A stretch of 64,000 nucleotides of DNA from Dipteris shenzhenensis (lineage: Eukaryota; Polypodiophyta; Polypodiopsida; Gleicheniales). The translations under genes were made by a program, and so were the position numbers. Numbering within the stretch: position 1 is the stretch's first letter; each line of letters starts with the position of its first letter. Of the stretch, positions 43,101 through 57,000 are shown piece by piece. Under the pieces are notes generated by a model. That model was given only the letters and a program-made list of their open reading frames with translations. It ran no database searches and had not been told where the DNA came from. The stretch lies in NCBI GenBank assembly GCA_047967505.1, contig CM106539.1; one strand, 5' to 3'.

Positions 43101-46100
43101 GCAAAGCATATCCGATGGGCACAATACTTTGCACACACCTTTAAATAGGAACAATTGACTTACATGCAAAGTGGCACTCCCATCTCATAAGTGCTTGATC
43201 GGATAATATACCTAGCAGCGTGTTTTTTTACGGATGTGCATGACACTAGAGCAAAAATAGTATTTAATGGTCGATCAACCATGCAAACGATATCCCATGG
43301 GCACAACACTTTTCGTACGCCTCAACCTAGGTGGTATTGAAATGTTCTCAAAGAGGCACACCCATCCGATAAGTACTTGGTCAGATAACACACCTAAGGG
43401 CATGTTTTTTTCCGGATGTGCATACCACTAGAGAAAAAATGGTGTATAAAGGCATGATTGACCATGCAAATATTATCCGATGGTGAAAATACTTGGCATG
43501 CACCTCAACATAGTTGAAATTGACTTGCATGCAAAGTGGAGCCCCCATCCGTTAAGTACTTGTTTAATTAACACACTTAGGTCCGTGTTTTTTCATGGCT
43601 GTGCATGACACTAAGGCAAAAACGGTATTTTATGCTTGATTGACAATGCAAAGCATATCCGATGGGCACAATACTTTGGACACACCTTCAAATAGGTGGA
43701 ATTGACTTACATGCAAAGTGGAACTCCCATCCCATAAGTGCTTGATTGGATAACATACCTAGCAGCGTGTTTTTTTTATGGATGTGCATGACACTAGAGT
43801 AAAAATAGTATTTGATGCTCGATCGACCATGCAAAGGATATCCGATGGGCACAACACTTCTCCTACACCGCAAGCTAGGTGGTATTGAAATGTTCTCAAA
43901 GAGGCGCACCCATCCGATAAGTACTTGGTCAGATAACACACCTAAGGGCGTGTTTTTTTACGGATGTGAATATCACTAGGGAAAAAGCGGTGTATAATGC
44001 ATGATCGACCATGCAAATCATATCTGATCATGATAATACTTTGCGTGCACCTTAACTTAGTTGAAACGGACTTACGTGCAAAGTGGAGCCCCCATCCGAT
44101 AAGTACTTGTTTAATTAACACACTTAGTACCGTGTTTTTTCATGGTTGTGCATGACACTAAGGCAAAAACGGTGTTTTATGCTTGATCGAGAATGCAAAG
44201 CATATCCGATGGGCACAATACTTTGCACACACCTTTAAATATGTGGAATTGACTTACATCCAAAGTGGCACTCCCATCCCATAAGTTCTTGATCGGATAA
44301 CATACCTAGTAGCGTGTTTTTTTACGGATGTGCATGACACTAGAGCAAAAATAGTATTTAATGCTCGATCGACCATGCAAAGGATATCCGATGGGCAGAA
44401 CACTTTTCGTACACCTCAACCTATGTGGTATTGGAATGTTCTCAAAGAGGCACACCCATCCGATAAGTACTTGGTCAGATAACACACCTAAGGGCGTGTT
44501 TTTTTGCGGATGTGCATATCATGGGAAAAAACGGTGTATAATGCGTGATCGACCATGTAAATCATATCCGATGGTGACAATACTTTGTGTGCACCTCAAC
44601 ATAGTTTAGACAGACTTGCATGCAAAGTTGAGCCCCCATCCGCTAAGTACTTGTTTAATTAACACACTTAGGACCGTGCTTTTTCATGGTTGTGCATGAC
44701 ACTAAGGCAAAAACGGTGTTTTACGCTTGATTGACAATGCAAAGCATATCCGATGGGCACAATACTTTGCACACACCTTCAAATAGGTGGAATTGACTTA
44801 CATGCAAAGTGGCACTCCCATACCATAAGTTCTTGATCAGATAACATACATAGCAGTGTGTTTTTTTACGGATGTGCATGACACGAGCAAAAATAGTATT
44901 TATTGCTCGATCGATCATGCAAAGGATATCCGATGGGCACAACACTTTTCCTACACATCAACCTATGTGGTATTGGAATGTTCTCAAAGAGGCACACCCA
45001 TCCGAGAAGTACTTGGTCAGATAACACACCTAAGGGCATGTTTTTTTGCGGATGTGCATATCACTCAGGAAAAAATGGTGTATAATGCGTGATAAACCAT
45101 GCAAAGCATATCCGATGGTGAAAATACTTTGCATGCACCTCAATGTGGTTGAAACAGACTTGTGTGCAAAGTGGAGCCCCCATCCGATAAGTACTTGTTT
45201 AATTAACACACTTAGGACCGTGTTTTTTCATGGTTGTGCATGACACTAAGGCAAAAACGGTGTTTTATGCTTGATCGACAATGCAAAGCATATCTGATGG
45301 GCACAATACTTTGCACACACCTTAAAATATGTTGAATTTACTTACATGCAAAGTGGCATGCCCATCCCATAAGTGCTTGATCGGATAATATACCTAGCAG
45401 CGTGTTTTATTACGAATGTGCATGACACTAGAGCAAAAATAGTAGTTAATGCTCGATCGACCATGCAAAGGATATCTGATGGGCACAACACTTTTTATAC
45501 ACGTCATCCTAGGTGGTATTGAAATGTTCTCAATGAGGCACACCCATCCGATAAGTACTTGGTCAAATAACACACCTAATGGCGTGTTTTTTTGCGAATG
45601 TCCATATCACTAGGGAAAAAATGATGTATAATGCGTGACAATGGTGACAATACTTTGCATGCACCTCAACGTAGTTGAAAAGCACTTGCGCGTAAATTGG
45701 AGCCCCCATCCGATAAGTACTTGTTTGATTAACACACTTAGGACCGTGTTTTTTCATGGTTGTGCATGACACTAAGGCAAAAACTGTGTTTTATGCCTGA
45801 TCAACAATGCAAAGCATATCTGATGGGCACAATACTTTGCACACACCTTCAAATAGGTGGAATTGACTTCCATGAAAAGTGGCACTCCCATCCTATGAGT
45901 GCTTGATCGGATAACATACCTAGCAGCGTGTTTTTTTACGGATGTGCATGACACTAGAGCAAAAATAGTATTTAATGCTCGATCAACCATGCAAAGGATA
46001 TCCGATGGGCACAACACTTTTCGTACGCCTTCATCCGATAAGTACTTGTTTGATTAACACACTTAGGATCATGTTTTTTCATGGTTGTGCATGACACTAA

Positions 46101-49100
46101 GGCAAAAACGGTGTTTTATGCTTGATCCACAATGCAAAGCATATCTAATGGGCACAATACTTTGTACACACCTTCAAATAGGTGGAATTGACTTACATGC
46201 AAAGTGGCACTCCCATCCTATAAGTGCTTGATCAGATAACATACCTAGCAGCGTGTTTTTTTTACGGATGTGCATGACACAAGAGCAAAAATAGTATATT
46301 TAATGCTCGATCGACCATGCAAAGCATATTCGATGGGCACAATACTTTTCCTACACCTTAACCTAGGTGGTATTGAAATTTTCTCAAAGATGCACACCCA
46401 TCCGATAAGTACTTGGACAGATAACATACCTAAGGGCATGTTTTTTTGCAGATGTGCATATTACTACGGGAGAAATGTTGTATAATGCGTAATCAGCCAT
46501 GCAGAGCATATCTGATGGTGACAATACTTTGCACGCATCTCAACCTAGTTGAAACAGACTTGCGTGCAAACTCGAGCCCCCATCCGATAAGTACTTGTTT
46601 GATTAACACACTTAGGACCGTGTTTTTTCATGGTTGTGCATGACACTAAGCCAAAAGCAGTGTTTTATGCTTGATCGACAATGCAAAGCATATCCCATGG
46701 GCACAATACTTTGCACACACCTTCAACTACGTGCAATTGACTTACATGCAAAGTGGCACTCCCATCCCATAAGTGCTTGATCGGATAACATACCTAGCAG
46801 CGTCTTTTTTTACAAATGTGCATGACACTAGAGCAAAAATAGTATTTAATGCTCAATCAACCATGCAAAGGATATCCGGTGGGCACAACACTTTTCGTAT
46901 GCCTCAACCTAGGTGGGATTCAAATGTTCTCAAAGAGGCACACCCATCCGATAAGTACTTGGTCAGATAACACACCTAAGGGCGTGTTTTTTTGCGGATG
47001 TGCATACCACCAGAGAAAAAATGGTGTATAAGGCGTGATCGACCATGCAAATAATATCCGATGGTGACAATGCTTTGCGCGCACCTCAATGTAGTTGAAA
47101 CAGACTTGCGTGGAAAGTGGAGCCCTCATCCGATAAGTACTTATTTGAATAACACACCTATGGCCGTGTTTTTATATGGTTGTGCATGACACAAAGGCAA
47201 AAACGGTGTTTTATGCTTGATCGACAATGCAAAGCATATCCGATGGGCACAATACTTTGCACACACCTTCATCTAGGTGGAATTGACTTACATGCAAAGT
47301 GGCATTCCTATCGCATAAGTACCTGATCGGATAACACACCTAGCAGCGTGTTTTTTTACGAATGTGCATGACACTAAGGCAAAAATGCTATTTAATGCTC
47401 GATCGACCATGCAAAGCATATCCGATGGGCACAATAATTTTCGTACACCTTAACCTTGGTTGTATTGAAATGTTCTCAAAGAGGCACACCGATCCGATAA
47501 GTACTTGGTCAGATAACATACCTAAGGGCATGTTTTTTTGTGGATGTGCATATCACTACGGGAAAAACCTTGTATAATGCATAATCGACCATGCAGAGCA
47601 TATCCGATGGTGACAACACTTTGCACGCATCTCAACCTAATCGAAACGGACTTGCATGCAAACTGGAGCCCCCATCCGATAAGTACTTGTTTGATTAACA
47701 CATTTAGGACCGTGTTTTTTCATGGTTGTGCATGACACAAAGGCAAAAATGGTGTTTTATGCTTGATTGACAATGCAAAGCATATCCGATGGGCACAATA
47801 CTTTGCACACACCTTCAAATAGGAGGAATTGACTTACATGCAAAGTGGCACTCCCATCCCATAAGTGCTTGATCGGATAACATACCTAGCAGCGTGTTTT
47901 TTTACGGATGTGCATGACACTAGAGCAAAAATAGTATTTAATGCTCGATCAACCATGCAAAGGATATCCGATGGGCACAACACTTTTCGTACGCCTCAAC
48001 CTAGGTCGTATTGAAATGTTCTCAAAGAGGCACACCCATCCGATAAGTACTTGGTCAGATAACACACCTAAGGGCGTGTTTTTTTGCGGATGTGCATATC
48101 ACTCGGGAAAAAATGGTGTATAAGGCGTGATCGACCATGCAAATAATATCCGATGGTGACAATACTTTGCACGCACACTTTGCACACACCTCAACATACT
48201 TGAAACGGACTTGCGTGCAAAGTGGAGCCCCCATCCGTTAAGTACTTGTTTAATTAACACACTTAGGTCCGTGTTTTTTCATGGCTGTGCATGACACTAA
48301 CGCAAAAACGGTGTTTTATGCTTGATTGACAATGCAAAGCATATCCGATGGGCACAAAACTTTGCACACACCTTCAAAAAGGTGGAATTGACTTACATGC
48401 AGAGTGGCACTCCCATCCCATAAGTGCTTGATTGGATAACATACCTAGCAGCGTGTTTTTTTTATGGATGTGCATGACACTAGAGTAAAAATAGTATTTA
48501 ATGCTCGATCGACCCTGCAAAGGATATCCGATGGGCACAACACTTCTCCTACACCACAAGCTAGGTGGTATTGAAATGTTCTCAAAGAGGCGCACCCATC
48601 CGATAAGTATTTGGTCTGATAACACACCTAAGGGCGTGTTTTTTTGTGGATGTGAATATCACTAGGGAAAAAGCGGTGTATAATGCATGATCGACCATGC
48701 AAATCATATCTGATCGTGATAATACTTTGCGCGCACCTCAACTTAGTTGAAACGGACTTACGTGCAAAGTGGAGCCCCCATCCGATAAGTACTTGTTAAA
48801 TTAACACACTTAGTACCGTGTTTTTTCATGGTTGTGCATGACACTAAGGCAAAAACGGCGTTTTATGCTTGATCGACAATGCAAAGCATATCCGATGGGC
48901 ACAATACTTTGCACACACCTTTAAATAGGTGGAGTTGACTTACATCCAAAGTGGCACTCCCATCTCATAAGTTCTTGATCGGATAACATACCTAGCAGCG
49001 TGTTTTTTTACGGATGTGCATGACACTAGAGCAAAAATAGTATTTAATGCTCGATCGACCATGCAAAGGATATCTGATGGGCACAACACTTTTCATACAC

Positions 49101-52100
49101 CTCAACCTATGTGGTATTGGAATGTTCTCAAAGAGGCACACCCATCCGATAAGTACTTGGTCAGATAACACACCTAAGGGCGTGTTTTTTTGCGGATGTG
49201 CATATCATGGGAAAAAACGGTGTATAATGCGTGATCTACCATGCAAATCATATCCGATGGTGACAATACTTTGTGCGCACCTCAACATAGTTTAGACGGA
49301 CTTGCATGCAAAGTCGAGCCCCCATCCGCTAAGTACTTGTTTAATTAACACACTTAGGACCGTGCTTTTTCATGGTTGTGCATGACACTAAGGCAAAAAC
49401 GGTGTTTTATGCTTGATTAACAATGCAAAGCATATCCGATGGGCACAATACTTTGCACACACCTTCAAATAGGTGGAATTGACTTACATGCAAAGTGGCA
49501 CTCCCATACCATAAGTTATTGATCAGATAACATACATAGCAGTGTGTTTTTTACGGATGTGCATGACACTAGAGCAAAAATAGTATTTATTGCTCGATCG
49601 ATCATGCAAAGGATATCCGTTGGGCACAACACTTTTCCTACACCTCAACCTATGTGGTATTGGAATGTTCTCAAAGAGGCACATCCATCCGAGAAGTACT
49701 TGGTCAGATAACACACCTAAGGGCATGTTTTTTTGCGGATGTGCATATCACTCGGGAAAAAATAGTGTATAATGCGTGATCAACCATGCAAAGCATATCC
49801 GATGGTGAAAATACTTTTCACGCACCTCAACGTGGTTGAAACGGACTTGTGTGCAAAGTGGAGCCCCCATCCGATAAGTACTTGTTTAATTAACACACTT
49901 AGGACCGTGTTTTTTCATGGTTGTGCATGACACTAAGGCAAAAACGGTGTTTTATGCTTGATCGACAATGCAAAGCATATCCGATGGGCACAATACTTTG
50001 CACACACCTTAAAATAGGTTGAATTGACTTACATGCAAAGTGGCATGTGCATCCCATAAGTGCTTGATCGGATAATATACGTAGCAGCGCGTTTTATTAC
50101 GAATGTGCATGACACTAGCAGCGTGTTTTATTACGAATGTGCATGACACTAGAGCAAAAATAGTAGTTAATGCTCGATCGACCATGCAAAGGATATCTGA
50201 TGGGCATAACACTTTTTGTACACCTCATCCTAGGTGGTATTGAAATGTTCTCAATGAGGCACACCCATCCGATAAGTACTTGGTCAAATAACACACCTAA
50301 TGGCATGTTTTTTTGCGAATGTGCATATCACTAGGGAAAAAATGATGTATAATGCATGACAATGTTGACAATACTTTGCATGCACCTCAACGTAGTTGAA
50401 AAGCACTTGTGTGTAAATTGGAGCCCCCATCCAATAAGTACTTGTTTGATTAACACACTTAGGACCGTGTTTTTTCATGGTTGTGCATGACACTAAGGCA
50501 AAAACGGTGTTTTATGCTTGATCGACAATGCAAAGCATATCCGATGGGCACAATACTTTGCACACACCTTCAAATAGGTGGAATTGACTTACATGCAAAG
50601 TGGCACTCCCATCCTATAAGTGCTTGATCGGATAACATACCTAGCAGCGTGTTTTTTTTACGGATGTGCATGACACAAGAGAAAAAATAGTATTTAATGC
50701 TCGATCGACCATGCAAAGCATATTCGATGGACACAATACTTTCCCTACACCTTAACCTAGGCGGTATTGAAATTTTCTCAAAGAGGCACACCCATCCGAT
50801 AAGTACTTGGACAGATAACATACCTAAGGCATGTTTTTTTGCAGATGTGCATAATATTACTACGGGAAAAACGTTGTATAATGCGTAATCGACCATGTAG
50901 AACATATCTGATGGTGACAATACTTTGCACGCATCTCAACCTAGTTGAAACAGACTTGCGTGCAAACTCGAGCCCCCATTCGATAAGTACTTGTTTGATT
51001 AACACACTTAGGACCGTGTTTTTTCATGGTTGTGCATGACACTAAGGCAAAAATGGTGTTTTATGCTTGATCGACAATGCAAAGCATATCCCATGGGCAC
51101 AATACTTTGCACACACCTTCAACTAGGTGCAATTGACTTACATGTAAAGTGGCACTCCCATCCCATAAGTGCTTGATCGGATAACATACCTAGCAGCGTG
51201 TTTTTTTACGAATGTGCATGACACTAGAGCAAAAATAGTATTTAATGCTCGATCGACCATGCAAAGGATATCCGATGGGCACAATGCTTTTCCTACACTG
51301 CAAGCTAGGTGGTATTGAAATGTTCTCAAAGAGGCACACCCATCCGATAAGTACTTGGTCAGATAACACAAGTAAGGGCATGTTTTTTTGCGGATGTACA
51401 TATCACTAGGGAAAAAACGGTGTATAATGCATGATCGACCATGCAAATCATATCCGATGGTGACAATACTTTGCGCCCACCTCAACGTAGGTTAAACGGA
51501 CTTGTGTGCAAAGTGGGGCCCCCATCCGATAAGTACTTGTTTAATTAACACACTTAGGATCGTGTTTTTTCATGGTTGTGCATGACACCAAGGCAAAAAC
51601 GGTGTTTTATGCTTGATCGACAATGCAAAGCATATCGGATAAGTACTTGGTCAAATAACACACCTAAGGGTGTGTTTTTTTACGGATGTGCATATCACTC
51701 GAGAAAAAATGGTGTATAATGCATGATCGACCATGCAAAGCATATCCGATGGTGACAATACTTTGCACGCACCTCAACATAGTTGAAACGGACTTGCATG
51801 CAAAGGGGAGCCCCCATCCCATAAGTACTTGTTTAATTAACACACTTAAGACCGTGTTTTTTCATGGTTTTGCATGACACTAAGGCAAAAACGGTGTTTT
51901 ATGCTTGATCGACAATGCAAAGCATATCCGATGGGCACAATACTTTGCACACACCTTCAAATAGGTGGAATTGACTTACATGCAAAGTGGCACTCCCATC
52001 CCATAAGTTCTTGATCAGATAACATACCTAGCAGCGTGTTTTTTTATGGATATGCATCACACTAGAGCAAAAATAGTATTTAATCCTCGATCGACCATAC

Positions 52101-53966
52101 AAAGGACATCGGCCGATGGGAACAACACTTTTTGTACACCTCAACCTAGGTGGTATTGAAATGTTCTCAAAGAGGCACACCCATCCGATAAGTACTTGGT
52201 TAGATAACACACCTACATCGCATAAGTACTTGATCGGATAACACAACTAGCAACGTGTTTTTTTACGGATGTGCATGACACTAAGGCAGAAATGGTAATA
52301 ATGCTCGATCGGCCATGCAAAGCATATCCGATGCACACAATACTTTTCCTATACCTTAACCTAGGTGGTATTGAAATGTTCTCAAAGAGGCACACCAATC
52401 CGATAAGTACTTGGTCAGATAACATAACTAAGGGCATGTTTTTTTGCGGATGTGCATATCACTACGGGAAAAACGTTGTATAATGCATAATCGACCATGC
52501 AGAGCATATCCGATGGTGACAATACTTTGCACGCATCCCAACCTAATCAAAACGGACTTGCGTGCAAACTGGAGCCCCCATCCGATAAGTACTTGTTTGA
52601 TTAACACATTTCGGACCGTGTTTTTTCATGGTTGTGCATGACACTAAGGCAAAAATGGTTATTTATGCTTGATCGACAATGCAAAGCATATCCGATGGGC
52701 ACAATACTTTGCACACACCTTCAATTAGGTGGAATTGACTTATATGCAAAGTGGCACTCCCATCCCATAAGTGCTTGATCGGATAACATACCTAGCAGCA
52801 TGTTTTTTTATGGATGTGCATGACACTAGAGCAAAAATAGTATTTAATGCTCGATCAACCATGCAAACGATATCCCATGGGTACAACACTTTTCGTATGC
52901 CTTAACCTAGGTGGTATTGAAATGTTCTCAAAGATGCACACTCATCCGATAAGTACTTGGTCAGATAACACACCTAAGGGCGTGTTTTTTTGCGGATGTG
53001 CATACCACTAGAGAAAAAATGGTGTATAAGGCGTGATCGACCATGCAAACAATATCCGATGGTGACAATACTTTGTGCGCACCTCAATGTAGTTGAAATG
53101 GACTTGCATGCAAAGTGGAGCGCCCATCCGATAAGTATTTGTTTGAATAACACACCTAGGACCGTGTTTTTTCATGGTTGTGCATGACACCAAGGCAAAA
53201 ATGGTATTTCATGCTTGATCGACAATTCAAAGCATATCCCATGGGCACAATATTTTGCACACACCTTCAACTAGGTGGAATTGACTTAGGTGCAAAGTGG
53301 CACGCCCATCTTATAAGTGCTTGATCGGATAACATACCTAGCAGCGTCTTTTCTTAGGGATTTGCATGACACTAGAGTTAAAATAGTATTTAATGCTCGA
53401 TCGACCATGCAAAGAATATCCGATGGGCACAACATTTTTCATAGTTGAAATGGACTTGTGTGCAAAGTCGATCCCCCATCCGATAAGTACTTGTTTGATT
53501 AACACACCTAGGACCGTGTTTTTTCATGGTTGTGCATGACACTAAGGAAAAAACATTGTTTTATGCTTGATCGACAATGCAAAGCATATTTGATGGGCAC
53601 AATACTTTGCACACACCTTAAACTAGGTGGAATTGACTTACATCAAAGTGGCACTCCAATCCCATAATTGCTTGATCAGATAACATACCTAGCAGTGTGT
53701 GTTTTTATGGATGTGCATGACACTAGAGCAAAAATAGTATTTATTGCTCGATCGATCATGCAAAGGATATCCAATGGGCACAACACTTTCTGTATGCCTC
53801 CACCTAGGTGATATTGGAATGTTCTCAAAGAGGCACACCCATCCAATAAGTCCTTGGTCAGATAACACACCTAAGGGTGTGTTTTTTTACGGATGTGCAT
53901 ATCACTTGGGAAAAAATGGTGTATAATGCGTGATCGACCATGCAAAGCATATCCGATGGTGACAAT

Positions 53967-54013
53967 ACTTTGCACGCACCTCAACGTAGTTGAAACGGAC
54001 TTGCGTGCAAAGT
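53967..54013. repeat. Example of the conserved dyad in a C monomer
   Basis: ACTTTGCACGCA at 53967-53978 and its exact reverse complement at 54002-54013 are separated by 23 bases. A monomers keep the inner 8 bases of each arm (ACTTTGCA and TGCAAAGT). B monomers lack the dyad. Confidence 0.8.
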
Positions 54014-57000
54014 GGAACCCCCATCCATTAAGTACTTGTTTAATTAACACACTTAGGTCCGTGTTTTTTCATGGTTGTGCATGACACTAAGGCAAAAACG
54101 GTGTTTTATGCTTGATTGACAATTCAAAGCATATCCGATGGGCACAATACTTTGCACACACCTTCAAATAGGAGGAATTGACTTACATGCAAAGTGGCAC
54201 TCCCATCCCATAAGTGCTTGATTGGATAACATACCTAGCAGCGTGTTGTTTTTACGGATGTGCATGACACTAGAGCAAAAATAGTATTTAATGCTCGATC
54301 GACCATGCAAAGGATATCCGATGGGCACAACACTTCTCCTACACCACAAGCTAGGTGGTATTGAAATGTTCTCAAAGAGGCGCACCCATCTGATAAGTAC
54401 TTGGTCAGATAACACACCTAAGGGTGTGTTTTTTTGCGGATGTGCATATCACTAGGGAAAAAGCGGTGTATAATGCGTGATCCACCATGCAAATCATATC
54501 TGATCATGATAATACTTTGCGCGCACCTCAACTTAGTTGAAACGGACTTGCGTGCAAAGTGGAGCCCCCATCCGATAAGTACTTGTTTAATTAACACACT
54601 TAATACCGTGTTTTTTCATGGTTGTGCATGACACTAAGGTAAAAGCGGTGTTTTATGCTTGATCGAGAATGCAAAGCATATGCGATGGGCACAATACTTT
54701 GCACACACCTTTAAATAGGTGGAATTGACTTATATTCAAAGTGGCACTCCCATCGCATAAGTTCGTGATCGGATAACATACCTAGCAGCGTGTTTTTGTA
54801 CGGATGCGCATGACACTAGAGCAAAAATAGTATTTAATGCTCGATCGACCATGCAAAGGATATCCGATGGGCACAACACTTTTTGTACACCTCAACCTAT
54901 GTGGTATTGGAATGTTCTCAAAGAGGCACACCCATCCGATAAGTACTTGGTCAGATAACACACCTAAGGGTGTGTTTTTTTGCGGATGTGCATATCATGG
55001 GAAAAAACGGTGTATAATGCGTGATCGACCATGCAAATCATATCCTATGGTGACAATACTTTGTGCGCACCTCAACATAGTTGAGACAGACTTGCATGCA
55101 AAGTGGAGCCCCAATCCGATAAGTACTTGTTTAATTAACACACTTAGGACCGTGTTTTTTCATGGTTGTGCATGACACTAAGGCAAAAACGGTGTTTTAT
55201 GCTTGATCGACAATGCAAAGCATATCCGATGGGCACAATACTTTGCACACACGTTCAAATATGTGGAATTGACTTACATGCAAAGTGGCACTCCCATAGC
55301 ATAAGTTCTTGATCAGATAACATACATAGCAGTGTGTTTTTTTACGGATGTGCATGACACTAGAGCAAAAATAGTATTTATTGCTCGATCGATCATGCAA
55401 AGGATATCCGATGGGCACAACACTTTTCCTACACCTCAACCTATGTGGTATTGGAATGTTCTCAAAGAGGCACACCCATCCGATAAGTACTTGGTCAGAT
55501 AACACTTAGGACCGTGTTTTTTCATGGTTGTGCATGACACCAAGGCAAAAGCAGTGTTTTATGCTTGATCGACGATGCAAAGCCTATCCGATGGGCACAA
55601 TACTTTGCACACACCTTCAAATAGGTGGAATTTACTTACATGAAAAGTGGAACTCCCATCCCATAAGTTGATCGGATAACATACCTAGCAGCATGTTTTT
55701 TTACGAGAGCAAAAATAGTATTTATTTCTCGATCGATCATGCAAAGGATATCCGATGGGCGCAACACTTTTCCTATGCCTAAACCTAGGTGGTATTGGAA
55801 TTTTCTCAAAGAGGCACACCCATCCGATAAGTACTTGGTCAGATAACACACCTAAGGGCGTGTTTTTTTGCGGATGTGCATATCACTAGGGAAAAAATGG
55901 TGTATAATGCGTGATGGACCATGCAAATCACATCTGATGGTGACAATTCTTTGCGCCCACCTCAACGTAGTTGAAAGGGACTTGCGTGCAAAGTGGAGCC
56001 CCCATCCAATAAGTACTTATTTAATTTTCACACTAAGGTCCGTGTTTTTTCATGGTTGTGCATGACACTAAGGCAAAAACCATGTTTTATGCTTGATCGA
56101 CAATGCAAAGCATATTCGATGGGCACAATACTTTGCACACACCTTCAAATAGGTGGAATTGACTTACATGCAAAGTGGCACTCCCATCCCATAAGTTCTT
56201 GATCGGATAACATACCTACAAGTGTGTTTTTTAACGGATGTGCATGACACTAGAGCAAAAATAGAATTTATTCCTCGATCGATCATGCAAAGGATATCCG
56301 ATGGCCAAAACACTTTTCGTACAGCTCAATCTATGTGCTATTGGAATGTTTTCAAAGATGCACACACATCCGAAAAGTACTCGGTCAGATAACACACCTA
56401 AGGGCGTGTTTTTTTGCGTATGTACATATCACTCGGGAAAAAATGGTATATAATGTGTGATCGACCATGCAAAGCATATCCGATGGTGACAATACTTTGC
56501 ATGCACCTCAACGTAGTTGAAACGGACTTATCGGATGGTGAGAATACTTTGCACGCACCTCAACGTAGTTGAAACGGACTTGTGTGCAAAGTGGAGCCCC
56601 CATCCGATAAGTACTTAGTTAATTAATACACTTAGGACCGTGTTTTTTCATGGTTGTGCATGACACTAAGGCAAAAACGGTGTTTTATGCTTGATCGACA
56701 ATGCAAAGCATATCCGCCGATGGGCACAATACTTTGCACACACCTTAAAATAGGTGGAATTAACTTACATGTAAAGTGGCACACCCATCCCATAAGTGCT
56801 TGTTCGGATAATATACCTAGCAGTGTGTTTTATTACGAATGTGCATGACACTAGATCAAAAATAGTATTTAATGCTCGATCGACCATGCAAAGGATATCT
56901 GATGGGCACAACACTTTTTTTACACCTCATCCTAGGTGGTATTGAAATGTTCTCAATGAGGCACACCCATCCGATAAGTACTTGGTCAAATAACATACCT

